In this document: piece after piece, positions 1 through 15,200 of the stretch
Layout: every line of letters begins with the position of its first letter
How positions within the stretch are numbered: position 1 is the stretch's first letter
Source: Ciona intestinalis
Taxonomy: Eukaryota > Chordata > Ascidiacea > Phlebobranchia > Cionidae
Length of the DNA: 64,000 bases
Assembly: GCF_000224145.3 (NCBI RefSeq)
Contig: NC_020179.2
Coordinates: 3,251,885-3,315,884 of the forward strand
Direction of reading: 5' to 3'
Position numbers and translations under genes: made by a program
Notes under the pieces: model-generated
The model's database searches: none
What the model was told of the DNA's origin: nothing
What the model saw: the letters and a program-made list of their open reading frames with translations, nothing else

Positions 1-680
1 ATTATAGGTTTTAAAGCAGTATAGTGTTGATATGAATAAATATTTTTTAAAAACGACAACTGTACGCCCCAATGGTAGCAGCGACGAGGCTTGAACTCGC
101 AGACATGCTAACCACTGCTGGTGTCCCCTCGGTGCCGAAAATGTCGAATAAATCGGCGTTAAATAAGATAAAACGGTGCATTCCACAACACGTAGTTTGT
201 CTCTTCTCGTTTTCTTTTGAGCGGCCAAAAGGAGAAAGAAACGAAAATTTCTTCAGCGCCATAAGTTAATTGGCATTCCAGCGCCTTAAAACTAAGCTGT
301 TACATCCTCGCGGCAATCAAAACCTTCTTCTTTTCATTTATTGCGATACTTGTTTTCGATTTTCACTTATCGTGGTAGTTTCAACAGTGTAAAGATGGTA
401 GTTTTAATGCTTGTTTCGTATTGGATTTTTAATTGCGTAATGGCCGTAGCTTTGCATATTAGATTTGTCAGTATGACGTAATGAATGTCAATAAGTTTCA
501 CATCAATATGGATAAAACAAATTTACACGCAAGTCATTTATTACCAGGGAAATCACCCTGGAAATTTTATTTCAGATTAAATTGCAACAGAAAGAAAAAT
601 CGAAAGAGAAAAGGGTTTCTTAAATAAAATTACATAAAAGAGTATAGATTCGTTTGCATATTGGTTTATAATTTAAATTT
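1..680. other. Downstream flank of the FAXDC2-like gene
   Basis: No coding exon is recognisable here. The stretch holds a SINE head fragment near 66-128 and the 3' flank of the minus-strand hydroxylase gene. A minus-strand AATAAA (TTTATT on the plus strand at 537-542) is a plausible poly(A) signal for that gene. The rest is AT-rich sequence without visible structure. Confidence 0.4.
66..128 (-). repeat. SINE head fragment (tRNA-like)
   Basis: Read on the minus strand this matches the tRNA-like head of the SINE seen whole at 61600-61910: a box-B-like GAGTTCAAGCC and the conserved GCTGCTACCATTG that follows the head. It has no acceptor stem pairing, so it is a repeat fragment and not a tRNA gene. 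Confidence 0.6.
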
Positions 681-3600
681 CTATTTTTGTTCGTCTGACC
701 AAATCGGACGAAACGAGAAAAACATGTGATCGAAATCATATATTTTCGTTTTCCTGAACTCTTTACTTGTATCGTGTATCCAATCCAGAAATCCGAGAAC
801 TCCAAAGCATTGAGTGAATCTGTGAATGGTATATTTGTTAAGTATACCAACGTAAAAATTTATAGGTAATGGGCAATATAGGCTATATATGCGTTTTCTA
901 AATAGGTTTAGTGCTTTCTTTTGGCTTGCGTATACAGATTGCTTTTTACAATTATTAATGCTGGCCTGTTGTGTACACATAAAATTGCAACAACATAATT
1001 ATAACAGTTTTCCAAAACAATTGGTGGCCCAGACACTTTATAAAATCTTCATCTATGTATGAGTGGGGGGGAGAGACGGGACACTTTTGGCATATATATC
1101 CAAATATCCTGATCGTGTTTTAAACAAATAACAACTTTCTATATAAAAGTCGTAAGGATACGGTTTTATAATTCTTTAAATTTTCTTTGTTTACTACCAA
1201 AAAGGTACGAGAAAATAGAATAAAAAGGTGTCCCATCCTTCCCTATCCTATTATAATACAAACGCGTTTAAATCACGTTACGTTTTATGATGATAGTCGT
1301 GGAACTCCGGTGAAGGCATGAATGGGAAGTGGTAACCACTGTGGTGAACTGTAGAATAATAAGTTGCCAGCACATACCATAACCATGTCGTCGATATGTG
1401 AGCACCAATTAATATTGGAGAGAGAAGTATTGGAATCATATTGACAATCTAACAAAAAAATTAAGATTTAGTTTAGGGTAAGATGGTCTATGTTTTATTC
1501 TCTTTTATGGCTCTATATTTGCAAAAACTGAGACAGTGCTGTATTTTTGTCTAAAATCGGCATCAGAAAAAGCTTATAACATTTTGTATAGATAAAAGGA
1601 AAATGGTTTCGGAACATTCTCAATCTCATATAACTGGCTTGGACAATCGCCTTAATGGTTCGTCGAAGTGCAATACTCATACTTTTATTAATTCCTGACT
1701 TACAACGTGTTCAATAGGATGAACATACACGACTGCCAAACTTATAGGAGCGGTCCATTCATGATGAACTTTGTGAATTCTCTTATAAAGTAACGGATAG
1801 TGCATCATTCTGAAAACAACATCAACCATAAAAATAGCCGGAAAGGTGTGTGAAAAAGAACATCCGTGTTATAGTAGGGTGGGGGAGATGGGGCATTTTT
1901 GGCGCATAATACCGAAATATCCTGATGTGTGTTGCAAACAATTAACAACGGTTTATGTGAGTTATTAGGAATGAAAAGTTATCCCATCTAACCCAATCCT
2001 ACTATATAACAACTGTGGCTGCCTCGCAACACGAAGATAAATATAAGTTACATTCATTCATATAAGTTTAAAAAGCAAAGATTTTCAAACCGATTAAACA
2101 GTTTGCTAACCTATGCAGATAATAAAATCCAATTTCCTGCAACACCACGAACAAAATCAGCTGTTGTAGCAATTTCGAAAATGTTGGCAAATCCTCAACC
2201 AAGTACGTCATACCGAACCGCTTGGTGGCGGGGTAGAGCAACAAAATCATCACTGTCGAAATTAGTTGATTTTTGTTTACGACGGAAATGCATTTTTTGA
2301 CCATTTTCCACTCGACCTGGAAAGGATTTTAGCGTAAATTTTTGTAGAATTTAACACTTGCGTTCTACAGTTAAGCTGTATTTTGATTAATTTTTTTACT
2401 TCAGGTCAAAAATCTGTTTCTGAATCTGTACATTGTAACAGTTAAGTGCTGTTGAAGTTAATGGTTTATTGGGAAATCCTAAACTAAGCTGAATAAATTT
2501 AAGAGTATAACATAGGCCCACTGTGAATATATAATAGGGTTGGAGAAGATGGACACCTTTAGCACATAATATCTAAATATCCTGATCGTGTTTTAAACAA
2601 TTAACAACGGTCGTTGGGAATCCTGCGGATACGTTTTATAATTCTTTAAATGTACGTTTTTGTTGGCTACCAAATGGAACGAGAAAATAGAATAAAAAGG
2701 TGTCCTATATTACCCCCTACTATACTGAAGTATAAGTGACTTATTTGTTTATACATTCTTTCATAATGGTCAAGGTTATATAATCTCACATACCGACGTC
2801 GTTCTGTAAAACTTACCGGGAAGTTTTTGTCCGGTTGTATTTTAAACTTTTTCACAAAACTTGGTTTAGCAGTAAGATCCACATATACAAAGAAGGCGTT
2901 CAGAATCCAAAAAGGCAATCCAAGGGATAGCATTGTTCCTTTAGGATGGAATATCAAGTTACGATCGTCAGGTGTATACAGTAGGTTGGTGTTATAGTAG
3001 GGTGGGGGGAGATGGGACACCTTTTCATTCCATTTTCTGCTCCCATTTGGTAGTAAACAAAGAACTTTCAAAGAATTATAAAACCGTATCCTTACGACTC
3101 ACGTGGACCGTTGTTAATTGTTTAAAACGCGATCAGGATATTAGGATGTTAAGTGCTAAAGGTGTCCCGTCTTCCCCACCCTTTACTATATATTTTTTTT
3201 TAATTTTCTTTGTTCACCACCAAATGGGTCGAGAAAAGAGAATAACAATATGTCCTATCGTACCACTTGATATATAGATAATTTTGTAGCAAACACGCAC
3301 ACTATTTTGTGCTCTTGTATCGACGTTTACGACTGCTCGAGTCGTTTACCATTATCACAATATTTACCTGCAGTAAATATTAGGACATGACTATGTCCAA
3401 ACAAAGATAGAATGCTCTCCCATAGCTTGCAGTAAATAGCGCCAGCGCTTTCAAATCCACTGAAAAAAAGGTTGTTAAAGTAAAATTTTATAAAATCCGT
3501 TTTCCTTTTTAGTCGCGTTTTATAACAATTAAGCGATCTGAAGCATTAACACAATAGCAATTTCTGTAACATATTACGTAGATTTACTCAATATTATACC

Positions 3601-3750
3601 CAGTTTGTTTCAATAGCAAAAGCACTATGAGGCATATATTAGTAGATATTGCAGGACACCGAGACCCAGAATTTACATTTGTTTAATCAGAAATTGCGAG
3701 GCAGCGGCAGTTGTAAGAAGACACATCAAAACTGTCCACGGGTGTTTCAT
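681..3750 (-). CDS. FAXDC2: Fatty acid hydroxylase / sterol desaturase family protein, FAXDC2-like (7 exons, complete)
   Basis: Exons on the minus strand: 3677-3750, 3368-3459, 2817-2938, 2111-2316, 1704-1809, 1282-1448 and 681-819, total 906 nt, 301 residues. All joins keep phase and use GT/AG. The family comprises ER-membrane di-iron oxidases related to sterol C4-methyl oxidase. The expected histidine clusters are present: HRMMH at 164-168, HKVHH at 177-181, HHSGYH at 235-240 and HDYHH at 250-254. FAXDC2-like blocks include KIQPDKNFP, FYYLHR, HHEWTAPI, HPIEHV and CFGVLGFLDWIHDT. Several hydrophobic stretches flank the histidines, as expected for a membrane enzyme. Family assignment is firm; the exact substrate cannot be told from sequence. 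Four introns contain MITE copies. The start is the ATG at 3748-3750, followed by a hydrophobic N-terminus. Confidence 0.9.
1058..1255 (-). mobile_element. MITE copy 1 (Cimi-1-like, TA-flanked)
   Basis: About 195 bp with degenerate terminal inverted repeats related to TAGTAGGGTGGGGGAGATGG and a conserved core containing GTTTACTACCAAA and a TTTTAAAC block. It lies in the last intron of the FAXDC2-like gene. 'Plus' is used here for the orientation in which GTAGTAAACAAAGAACATT reads left to right. Confidence 0.75.
1870..2007 (-). mobile_element. MITE copy 2, internally deleted
   Basis: Both ends are present (TATAGTAGGGTGGGGGAGAT and a degenerate CCCAATCCTACTATATA), but the part of the core carrying the GTAGTAAACAAAG block is missing, leaving about 138 bp. 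It lies in an intron of the FAXDC2-like gene. Confidence 0.75.
2531..2724 (-). mobile_element. MITE copy 3
   Basis: Full-length copy with diverged ends (AATAGGGTTGGAGAAGATGG and TACCCCCTACTATA) and the usual core. It sits in the intron between exons 2111-2316 and 2817-2938 of the FAXDC2-like gene. Confidence 0.8.
2993..3190 (+). mobile_element. MITE copy 4
   Basis: Well-preserved copy: TATAGTAGGGTGGGGGGAGA at the left and TCTTCCCCACCCTTTACTAT at the right, inside TA dinucleotides. It begins about 55 bp upstream (in transcript sense) of the exon 2817-2938 acceptor, so the element is very close to a splice site. Confidence 0.85.
3196..3275 (-). mobile_element. MITE half copy abutting copy 4
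   Basis: One half of the same MITE (TTTGTTCACCACCAAATGGG, then a diverged end CCTATCGTACCACTTGATAT) directly after copy 4. It suggests insertion into or next to an older copy followed by loss of the other half. Confidence 0.6.
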
Positions 3751-4089
3751 GCTCGTCTGTTTTTATTAACCTGAACAAAATGTATATCAAAACCTGGACA
3801 TTACTGATTCAGTTAAATACTTGTTTATTCTCTTTTGAAAGCAATACATCCACACTTTGTAGCAACCATACACAGACAGACTACAGTTATCTTGATTGGC
3901 TACCGCAAGCAGCAACGCCTCTTTGGTTTAACAAGCCAGAGAGGGCTATGGGCCCAATTTAACCACGTTACTTATTAACAACACGTTTGTATACGTTGAA
4001 ACAATGCACTACGCTGCATTTGAAACATGTAGGTTGTACGCAATGTAATCATCTGCAATCTGAATGCATCGACTAGTGGTGTCTGTATG
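3751..4089. promoter_or_regulatory. Head-to-head intergenic region, FAXDC2-like (-) / SLC25 (+)
   Basis: The short region between the start of the minus-strand hydroxylase gene and the plus-strand carrier gene. It probably holds both promoters. No TATA or other motif stands out. The missing first exon of the carrier may lie here or in the gap at 4171-4220. Confidence 0.3.
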
Positions 4090-4170
4090 TATAGTAGGGT
4101 GGGGGAAGATGGGACACCTTATCATTTTGTATTCTCTTTCCATTTGGTAGTAAACAAAGAACATTCAAAA
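4090..4170 (+). mobile_element. MITE copy 5, cut by assembly gap
   Basis: The left half is clear (TATAGTAGGGTGGGGGAAGA and the GTAGTAAACAAAGAACATT core) and runs straight into the run of N. The right half would be expected in the missing sequence, so the gap is longer than the 50 N suggests or the copy is truncated. Confidence 0.8.
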
Positions 4171-4220
4171 NNNNNNNNNNNNNNNNNNNNNNNNNNNNNN
4201 NNNNNNNNNNNNNNNNNNNN
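4171..4220. other. Assembly gap (50 N)
   Basis: Run of N. It interrupts a MITE copy on the left and the first visible exon of the glutamate carrier on the right. Confidence 1.
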
Positions 4221-7200
4221 ACTGGAAATGGATGTATTGCTGGATTTGCTGGCATTGTTGCCACTTTTCCGTTGGATCTTTGCAAAACACGACTTCAAAA
4301 TCAACCAGTGCAAAATGGAGTTCGCATGTATAATGGCCTGTAAGTTGCATTTATAAGGAACTCATTTTGTACGTTTGGTTTTATTTTGTTCCATTTTCAT
4401 ATTGTGTACTATTTACTAACAGGTGTTAGACTTAAACCATATTGTAGTCAAACATATAAAATGTTGCATGCCCATTTTTTTACAATGCGTAAGTCATTTA
4501 CAAAAAATTACAAGAAATGTAAAATAAAAATTTTATCGCGAAATTAAAAAACTGTTACTTAAATATTTCGCAATGTTCACAGTTGTTTTTGCTGCTTGCT
4601 ATTAAACAAGGATTGGATAAATACAGATAGGGCACTAGGCTTAAATTTCACAAGCTTACTTTTTCAGAAGTTATTTCAATGTGGAGACACGAACCCCTGG
4701 GTTGTGAGAAGTGTATGATGTTGGTTCGTTTATTGCGCTGATTAATTCTTTCACATATATTTTATTTTCCAAGCGCTTTGCCGTGTTGCACCTAATACCT
4801 GGCAAGAACGTTTTAGCAGTAACTGCAACTGGTACCAGTAAACACTTGAGACACATAATTTCTATCCATTGAAGTGACAATCGTTGAGATGCACGAACAG
4901 TACTGGAATATTCAGTCTGTCTTAACTTGTTGAATTCATTCTATGGTTTTACTTGCTCTTTCAATTACTGTTTGTTTATAATCTTATGGTTTCTAAAAAT
5001 TGTTAAAACAATTATTCCAGTAATTTAAAATGTTTTGGCGTTTTATAAAGCTCGCACTTTTGCTTATTATACTACAAAAAGTTTTCAACATTTTAAATTA
5101 TCAATTCCACTTTCTACATTGGTTTAATTTCATTTTCAGGTGGCACTGTATAATAGAGGTGCAGCGCAAGGAGGGCTTGAGAGGTTTATACAGAGGTTAG
5201 AATGTTTAATGTTTTTTGCTTGATATATTAAATGTAATACTGCCTTATCTTTTGGGAAATTAGGGTATTCTAAAAGCTAATTAACATTTTTAACTGTTTG
5301 TTCAATTGTAGGTCATGGTATTCACGTTTTATCTGAATCCGATTTTAACAATTTCATCATACCTTCATATAGTTTATATTTTTATACCATAGCCTTACCC
5401 TATGGCCCATGTTATTGCCTATTTAATGATTGCAATATTACCAATTTACCACGTTCTGTAAACCCAATGTCCCAGGGTATTCATATGTGGTATCCTAACC
5501 TATTCCAGGGCATACACCCAAATGTCAGACGCCTATATTGGTACTGTCTGTCAAATTGAAGACGCTGTCACTTTGTGCCAACACTTTCAATCACTTTAGG
5601 AAATTGATTTTAAAATAGCCACAGTTACCATGCAGCATCACTAAGTAATATTTAAACATAAGGTCATTATTACACAGGGGATTTCTTCGGCATAATGTAA
5701 AAGGATAATCCTTAAGGATCAATTGCTAATTTACTGCAATAAACTATTGTAATCTGTTATTTCATTAAAGTAATTGCTATGTTCAAAATCAATATTATTT
5801 GTAGGAATGTAGTTATACTGGTTTATACTGTTTAACAATACATTAGCCGTGGGCTAATTACAAAAATACTAATACCTAAATTTTAATTTATGCTTTTAAG
5901 GGCATGGCTACATAAATAACAATAATTAAATATTTCAAACCAGGTTCTTTGCCAAATCTTATCTGCATAATGCCTGAGAAAGCAATAAAGTTGGGGATGA
6001 ATGATTATGTCCGTGGTTTCTATCATGATGGGAGCTCTATTAAGCTAAGACATGAGATTCTAGCTGGTGCGGTTGCTGGTTTATGCCAGGTAAGTTTTAA
6101 TTTAGAGCAGAAAATGATGGACAAAGTTTTGGACCAACGTTGACAGTTTAACACGAAAATCTTTAAAATGAATCAACTATAGTCTCAGTCGATAGAACGC
6201 AAGTAGAAAATGATGGAAAAGTTTTGGACAGGTGCTGACAGTTTAACAGGAAACAGAAGTCTTTAAAATAAATCAACTGTAGTCCCAGTCGATAGTTCTC
6301 ATTAATAATGCAAGACTCCTTGCCTACAGTATGAAGGGTAGGGAAGTGTAAACAAACTTACAGAGCTGCTTCACTTTGAAAGCAATCACTAAGCGTGAGT
6401 TGACGTTTAAGGGCCCTTGAGTGTCTCATCACTGTATCCCATAACATAAGAACCACTGTACATATGTTATGTTTTGGACATTTCACATTTAGATATAGAA
6501 AGGCAATATACGCTAGTTTAACTTTAATTGATTGGGCATATTTATTAAAAAAAACACATTTTAAAAACGATACAAAATGTCAAAAAAATGTGTTTAACAA
6601 TGCTATCCCGATTTATTTCTAGTTTTATTTAATACATAAAAATAGCATTGCTAACAGACTTGTAGTTCTATGGGAGCAGTATGTTTGTGGTTACCTATCT
6701 GTCCTGTATCTTGATAACCATGCATTATTATGTGGTATAGGATTTATTATCTTTCAAATTATATTTCCATGAAATGTAGTGGTATTGTAGTGCAGGGAAA
6801 GATGGGACACCTTTCTATTCAATTATCTCGTCTTATTTGGTAGTAAACAAAAAAATTAAAGAAATATAAATTCGTATTCGCACAACTCCTATAGACCGTT
6901 GTTAATTGTTTAAAACACAACCAGGATATTTGGATATTATGTACTAAAGGTGTCTCCTCTTACCCCAACCTACTATATATTATGGCATATGTTTAATACT
7001 CTTCACAACTAGCCGTATATGTGTGAATGAATACTGTGAATGGAATATTAATTAAGGCCATGTTTTAACCTCTGCCCTTACTCTCACAGTCTGTCATCAC
7101 CATTCCAATGGAGATGTTCAAAATATCTGGACAAGATGCAACAAGAGTAAATTCAGGTATTAACTTGTTATTGATTTATAAAACATCGTTTCAAATCCCA

Positions 7201-9880
7201 TATGAAACAAATAAGCATATACAAATATACAAATATATATATAATTATACATATATATGTGTAGTATAGGCCTATATACAGAGTATCAGTTGCACCTTAT
7301 AAACTCCAACATTTTTCAAGTAGAAATATTGATTGTATTCCCCAATACTTGAGTTTTTAATCATGCTTTTGACGTACTTATTACCTTTTCTAATTGGAAG
7401 TGAAACACTCTGACTATTGAGGTACTTCCAAAAAGTTTAAAATTTTCCGTTTCCTCATGGGAAAAACATTGCAATTTGGAATGCATTTAAAAATTTCATT
7501 TCTGCCAAAATCGTTTGCGTACTTTGCTTTCCATTACCTGTAAATTACTGATTGATTTTTCACAATCAAAGGCTGCTAATACTCAGTAATTACATTGCAT
7601 TAAATTGATTTCCATTTATTCATATTAATTTAATCATATTTCTTTTTTGTTGTTCTATGATTAGAAAAAATAGTTTAATATCAATTTTTTTTTGTTTTTC
7701 TATGATTGGAAAATAGATTTAACAAACTTATATATTGTATTGCAACTTTGTATAGCTGACAATTAAACTGATACTCTAACATATAAACATGCACAGGGGC
7801 AGTGGTATCTTATCGTAACACGCTACAAATTGTACGCCAGACTCGTGGTCTCTCTGGTATATACTCTGGTGGTCTTGCAACATGGCTAAGGTAATATATG
7901 TGTTATATTATATACAATATTATGCCTGCTATAATCTCTATTGTTATTTTATTTGGTAGACATTTTATGAGGTGCATAAAACCGAACACCCGTGTTCTGA
8001 AGACTGTCAATACCCCGCCATGCAAGCATAAATAAGTTACATCTAGTCTGAAATAAAATAATATAAAGAATTACGTACAAAGTTACATATGAGATAATGT
8101 GTAACCGGGCATGATGTGTATGAAACAGAACACCCGTGTTATAAAGACAGTCAATGCCCCACCATACGAGCATAAATGAGTCGCATTCATTTTAAATCCA
8201 AATCCAAATACAAATTTTAAATCAAAATACAATTTGTAGTTTGCTGTACATTGTTTATATATCTCCAACCTTTCAGGGACATCCCATTCTCTATGATCTA
8301 CTTTCCATTGTATTCCTATCTCACCAAAGTGTTGTGGCAAAAAGACTCACAGAAAGCTCCTTTCTGGGTTAACCTTGTGTCTGCCATGACAGCAGCGGGC
8401 TTTGCAGCTGTGGCTGTTAATCCATTTGATGGTGGGTTGATTATTAATTGCAATTTATATTTTCCTGTTGATTCCCTTCTCTTCAATTTTTAAATAACAG
8501 CTACTGTTTTCAATGAATTGAGTAAAAATTAAATTATGTTATGTTACATAATTTTGTTCACTAAGCCTTTGTTCACTAAAAATTCAAAATCAGGCTGTAG
8601 GCGTAAATATTTAATCTTACTGATCTCAAAAGCAAGTTAAATGTTTTATGCATATATATAAAAACTGGCTATATTGTAAAATGTAAATCCATTTTCAGAT
8701 AATATAACATAACCTCAAATTCTTCACTCAAACATTGTGTTGTAATAAGACACCAATTATAGTGAAATATTTGTATGGTTATAGGAATGTAAACAATCCA
8801 TTCCATTTATTGTTCTGATGTCCAGTTTTATTCAATTGTTCAGCTTACCGTTCAACAAAGTATGTGTCCACCCACAATGCTATGAATGATTTCATATGAA
8901 TGAGAATGACTTCAGATCAAATAGAACGCAGTTTACTTTTTGTTAAAGGCAGAATATTTTACCTTAAATAATTAAATAAATATTTACAAAAAAAACATGA
9001 TTGGGTCTCAAAATGTACAGTCGAAAGCGTTTTAACTAAATTATGAAATGTATAGTTAGTACTTTCTTCTATTTAAACTGTGAGTATTTTTTCATTCAAG
9101 AATTCTTCTATGCTGTCAGTATTGTGTTTCTTTTACTTTTTTACCTGTTAAAGCTGTCAAAATGTACATCTTACACAAACATTTTTTGGGGGTTATATTT
9201 ACAACACTACTCGTCAAAGACTTTTTAAATTACGGTTATAAAGACTTTTTATGTTACACTTATAAATACTTTTTTAAGTCACAGTTATAAAGACTTTTTT
9301 TAAATTGCAGTTATAAAGACAAGACTCCAATCAATCCATCACTCGCGTAAATACACTGGTATTGTTGACTGTGGAAGGTAGGAAGTTGTAACTGTTGTTT
9401 ATTAAAAAAAATGTAATATGTGTTAGTTGATATATTTTAAAGTGTAAAGTACTGTGCCAACTCTGACCTAAATCTTAGGTCCTATAGCCTGCTAAACTGT
9501 AGAACCTCACCCACATAGAATAGAACAGTTTAAAACTCGTTGCAAATCTGTATGGTACACTACTGGTAGTGCAATTAAAATCTTACCTTGAAAGTATTAA
9601 AAATAGGAGCTATTCATTTTTTAACCATTATCAAATACTTTGTCTTTTGGCTGCTTCTTCACATTGTTTTAATTGTTCTGAAATCTGTAAGTAACCGAAA
9701 AAAAAAGAAGTTTTTTTTTTAATTAGGAGCATCTACAAAGAAGAAGGTTTCAAATCATTTTTCCGTGGTTCTGCTCCTCGCTGCATGGCTATTGCTCCAC
9801 TTTTCGGGATCGCTCAATCAGTTTATAGACTCGGTGTGTGCCAAGGAATTTTAGGAATACCTCACAATCCACATGTGTGA
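4221..9880 (+). CDS. SLC25A22: Mitochondrial glutamate carrier, SLC25A22/SLC25A18-like (5' end missing)
   Basis: Visible exons: 4221-4339 (left edge in gap), 5140-5195, 5944-6089, 7090-7156, 7797-7890, 8277-8431, 9311-9377 and 9727-9880, giving 285 residues; roughly 10-20 N-terminal residues are missing compared with human SLC25A22 (323 aa). The family carries glutamate with H+ across the inner mitochondrial membrane. Three mitochondrial-carrier repeats are seen, with signatures [20 protein letters not shown] and PFDVIKTRLQ. The second signature lacks the usual R, as in the human glutamate carriers. Blocks such as [22 protein letters not shown] and [14 protein letters not shown] identify the glutamate-carrier branch rather than other SLC25 proteins; SLC25A22 and A18 cannot be told apart. 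The loop after the second signature is shorter than in human A22. A poly(A) signal lies at 10279. Confidence 0.9.
6109..6295. repeat. Two-unit direct repeat, 96-bp period
   Basis: AGAAAATGATGG recurs 96 bp apart (6109 and 6205), each followed by matching AGTTTTGGAC, GACAGTTTAACA, TCTTTAAAAT and CAGTCGATAG blocks. The first unit begins about 20 bp after the splice donor at 6090. A local tandem duplication within the carrier intron. Confidence 0.8.
6787..6978 (+). mobile_element. MITE copy 6
   Basis: Complete copy with diverged left end (TAGTGCAGGGAAAGATGGGA) and right end CCCCAACCTACTATA. It lies in the carrier intron about 110 bp before exon 7090-7156. Confidence 0.8.
7962..8195 (+). repeat. 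Two SINE tails in tandem
   Basis: Two partial copies of the SINE 3' region, 7962-8045 and 8070-8195, each with ACACCCGTGTT, GACTGTCAAT-type and CATAAATRAGT blocks. They sit in the intron before exon 8277-8431 of the carrier. Confidence 0.7.
9203..9320. repeat. Short tandem repeat that includes the exon 9311-9377 acceptor edge
   Basis: TTATAAAGAC or a near copy recurs at 9236, 9260, 9285 and 9311 (period 24-26 bp). Each is followed by a T-run except the last, which is the true start of the coding exon. The copy at 9285 is also preceded by CACAG, so it resembles a second acceptor. Confidence 0.75.
9463..9535 (-). repeat. Interspersed repeat family R3 (single unit)
   Basis: A dispersed unit ending CCTCACCCACATAGAATAGA, preceded by AAATCTTAGGTCCTATAG. 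Related copies occur near 24885, 25160, 28570, 31620, 34010, 43990, 54590 and 59446. I do not recognise the family. Confidence 0.55.
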
Positions 9881-11377
9881 TAACCAATCCTGCTCTATCA
9901 GTGTTGTATTTTAAATTATTTTAGGCCTAGGATTTCTTGCTTTGCGTGACTGATTTTGAAAGTTCCATTTTAAATCTGTGATACGTATTTCTACCTAGCT
10001 GTGACAGCAAACCTGCTGTGAAACATAATGCTAACCCAAATTTTCATCAAAATTTATTTTTTTGTATTTTCTCTTACGTACTTGAGATGCATGCTTCACA
10101 GAAAAATGCTGCAAGGGCAAAAAATGCTGCAAAATGTGCCATTTTACCATCTAATCTTGTACATAATCAGTTCCAAAATACGTTCTACATGGTTGCGAAA
10201 CATTGTTCCTTTCTGGTATGTAAAAAAACTACATATTATTACCAAATCTTACTAAACTTATCAGAGCTTAAAACGTGCAATAAAGGATTTGCATTGTGGT
10301 TTTCTATGGTACATGTCTTTTCACTGCATGGTGTTCGAAATTGCGATAATTGTAGTAAAATAAATGTGCTGTTTGCCAAGATTGTAAGGTGATTGTAAGA
10401 AAAAGTAATTTGTCAGCAGTAAAAACGGTAGATAAAGCTTATTTACTAATGTATATGTGTATTATGAGGTTTGGATAAACTACAATGCCTTACTGAAGTA
10501 TACATTAGAATGATTAGGTGTTACAAAAGACATGCTGTACAAAACCTTTCTACATATTTTAAAAGTATCAAAAGACTTTAATTGGTGTTATAACATTTGT
10601 CACAAAGTTTAATTCGTTGAACATTTTTCGCGTTTTCGATACATTAGATTGAGATTGTTTAGGCGTTTTTTTTACTCCCCGATAATTGTTTTAATCGTCG
10701 TGAAAAAAGGAAGGGTGGGAAACGCGTCACGCCTTAATGGTTTCTTTGCCACGTGCATGGCTGCATGGACGCCGCTTTCAATTTGATTTCTACTTTTACG
10801 CTTTCTAAAAAGTCAAGTAAGGGCGTGTAACTTTGTTTTTTATATTAATTGTACTTTTATTAAGTAGTGGCATGCAGTTTGGTTGTATTAACTGGTGTAT
10901 AGGTGCTACAATTGTTCCAAACGTTTCGTGTACGATGCAACGTAAAACCTATAGGATTTTCACGTTATTAAGCAATTTTAAAACTTTATTTTAGTTTCAT
11001 TTACCTATAATTACGTTTATCTCAATTTGTATTACTACGTTATAGTTAAAGAAAATAACAAAATGGGCTTACTAATCTTTTTATACCATTTCTCTGAAAT
11101 GTTCTTTGTTTTTGTTAGAAATTGGTTAAGCATTAAACAAAAGTCTATAGTTTTCTTTTTTTTACACTTGTTTAAAATATGTTAGATAATTATTCCTCAA
11201 TTAGAAGTTAGTTCACTTGGAATTAGAATGACAGTTAAAATATTTCAGTGTATATCTGCAATGTTTATAGAATGTCTGTTTTCTAGACCACTAGACCCTA
11301 CATTTTGTAATGCAAAAAATCTAAACAGTTTATTTTGCTTCATAATAGTTTAGAACAGGTTAAATAGAAAATAAGAA
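9881..11377. promoter_or_regulatory. Carrier 3' UTR and AK2 upstream region
   Basis: The first part is the probable 3' UTR of the glutamate carrier, with AATAAA at 10279-10284. From about 10660 the sequence becomes more CpG-bearing (ACGCGTCACG near 10720 and the E-box CACGTG near 10752) and is the likely AK2 promoter. No coding exon is recognised. Confidence 0.4.
10279..10284 (+). terminator. Poly(A) signal of the glutamate carrier
   Basis: AATAAA about 400 bp after the carrier stop codon, the first canonical hexamer that fits on the sense strand. Confidence 0.45.
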
Positions 11378-15025
<3,648 letters not shown>

Positions 15026-15116
15026 TCTGTAAGAAGCTGTGCAATTGCTCCATCTATGAAGGCGGAAATGGGTATCTGTCTTTCCACTATATCGTGCGCT
15101 TTATACCAAATTACGT

Positions 15117-15122
15117 AATAAA
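15117..15122 (+). terminator. AK2 poly(A) signal
   Basis: AATAAA about 90 bp after the spliced AK2 stop codon, followed by a T-rich stretch. Confidence 0.6.
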
Positions 15123-15200
15123 ATTTTGTTTTGTTTTAAAATATTCAACTGTGCTTTTCGCTTGATGTTTAACTGATTCATCGGTGGTAATACAATATCT

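Noticed and set aside
66-128. Possible tRNA gene (box-B-like sequence) on the minus strand
   Set aside because: The same head recurs many times joined to the SINE body, and the stretch lacks a complete cloverleaf, so it is a SINE fragment.
2667-3071. 134-codon minus-strand open frame read as one protein
   Set aside because: Only 2817-2938 is a real exon; the rest is MITE sequence and intron that happen to stay open.
10018-10392. 124-codon open frame after the glutamate carrier
   Set aside because: Low-complexity, no recognised motif, and it lies in the probable 3' UTR before the poly(A) signal.
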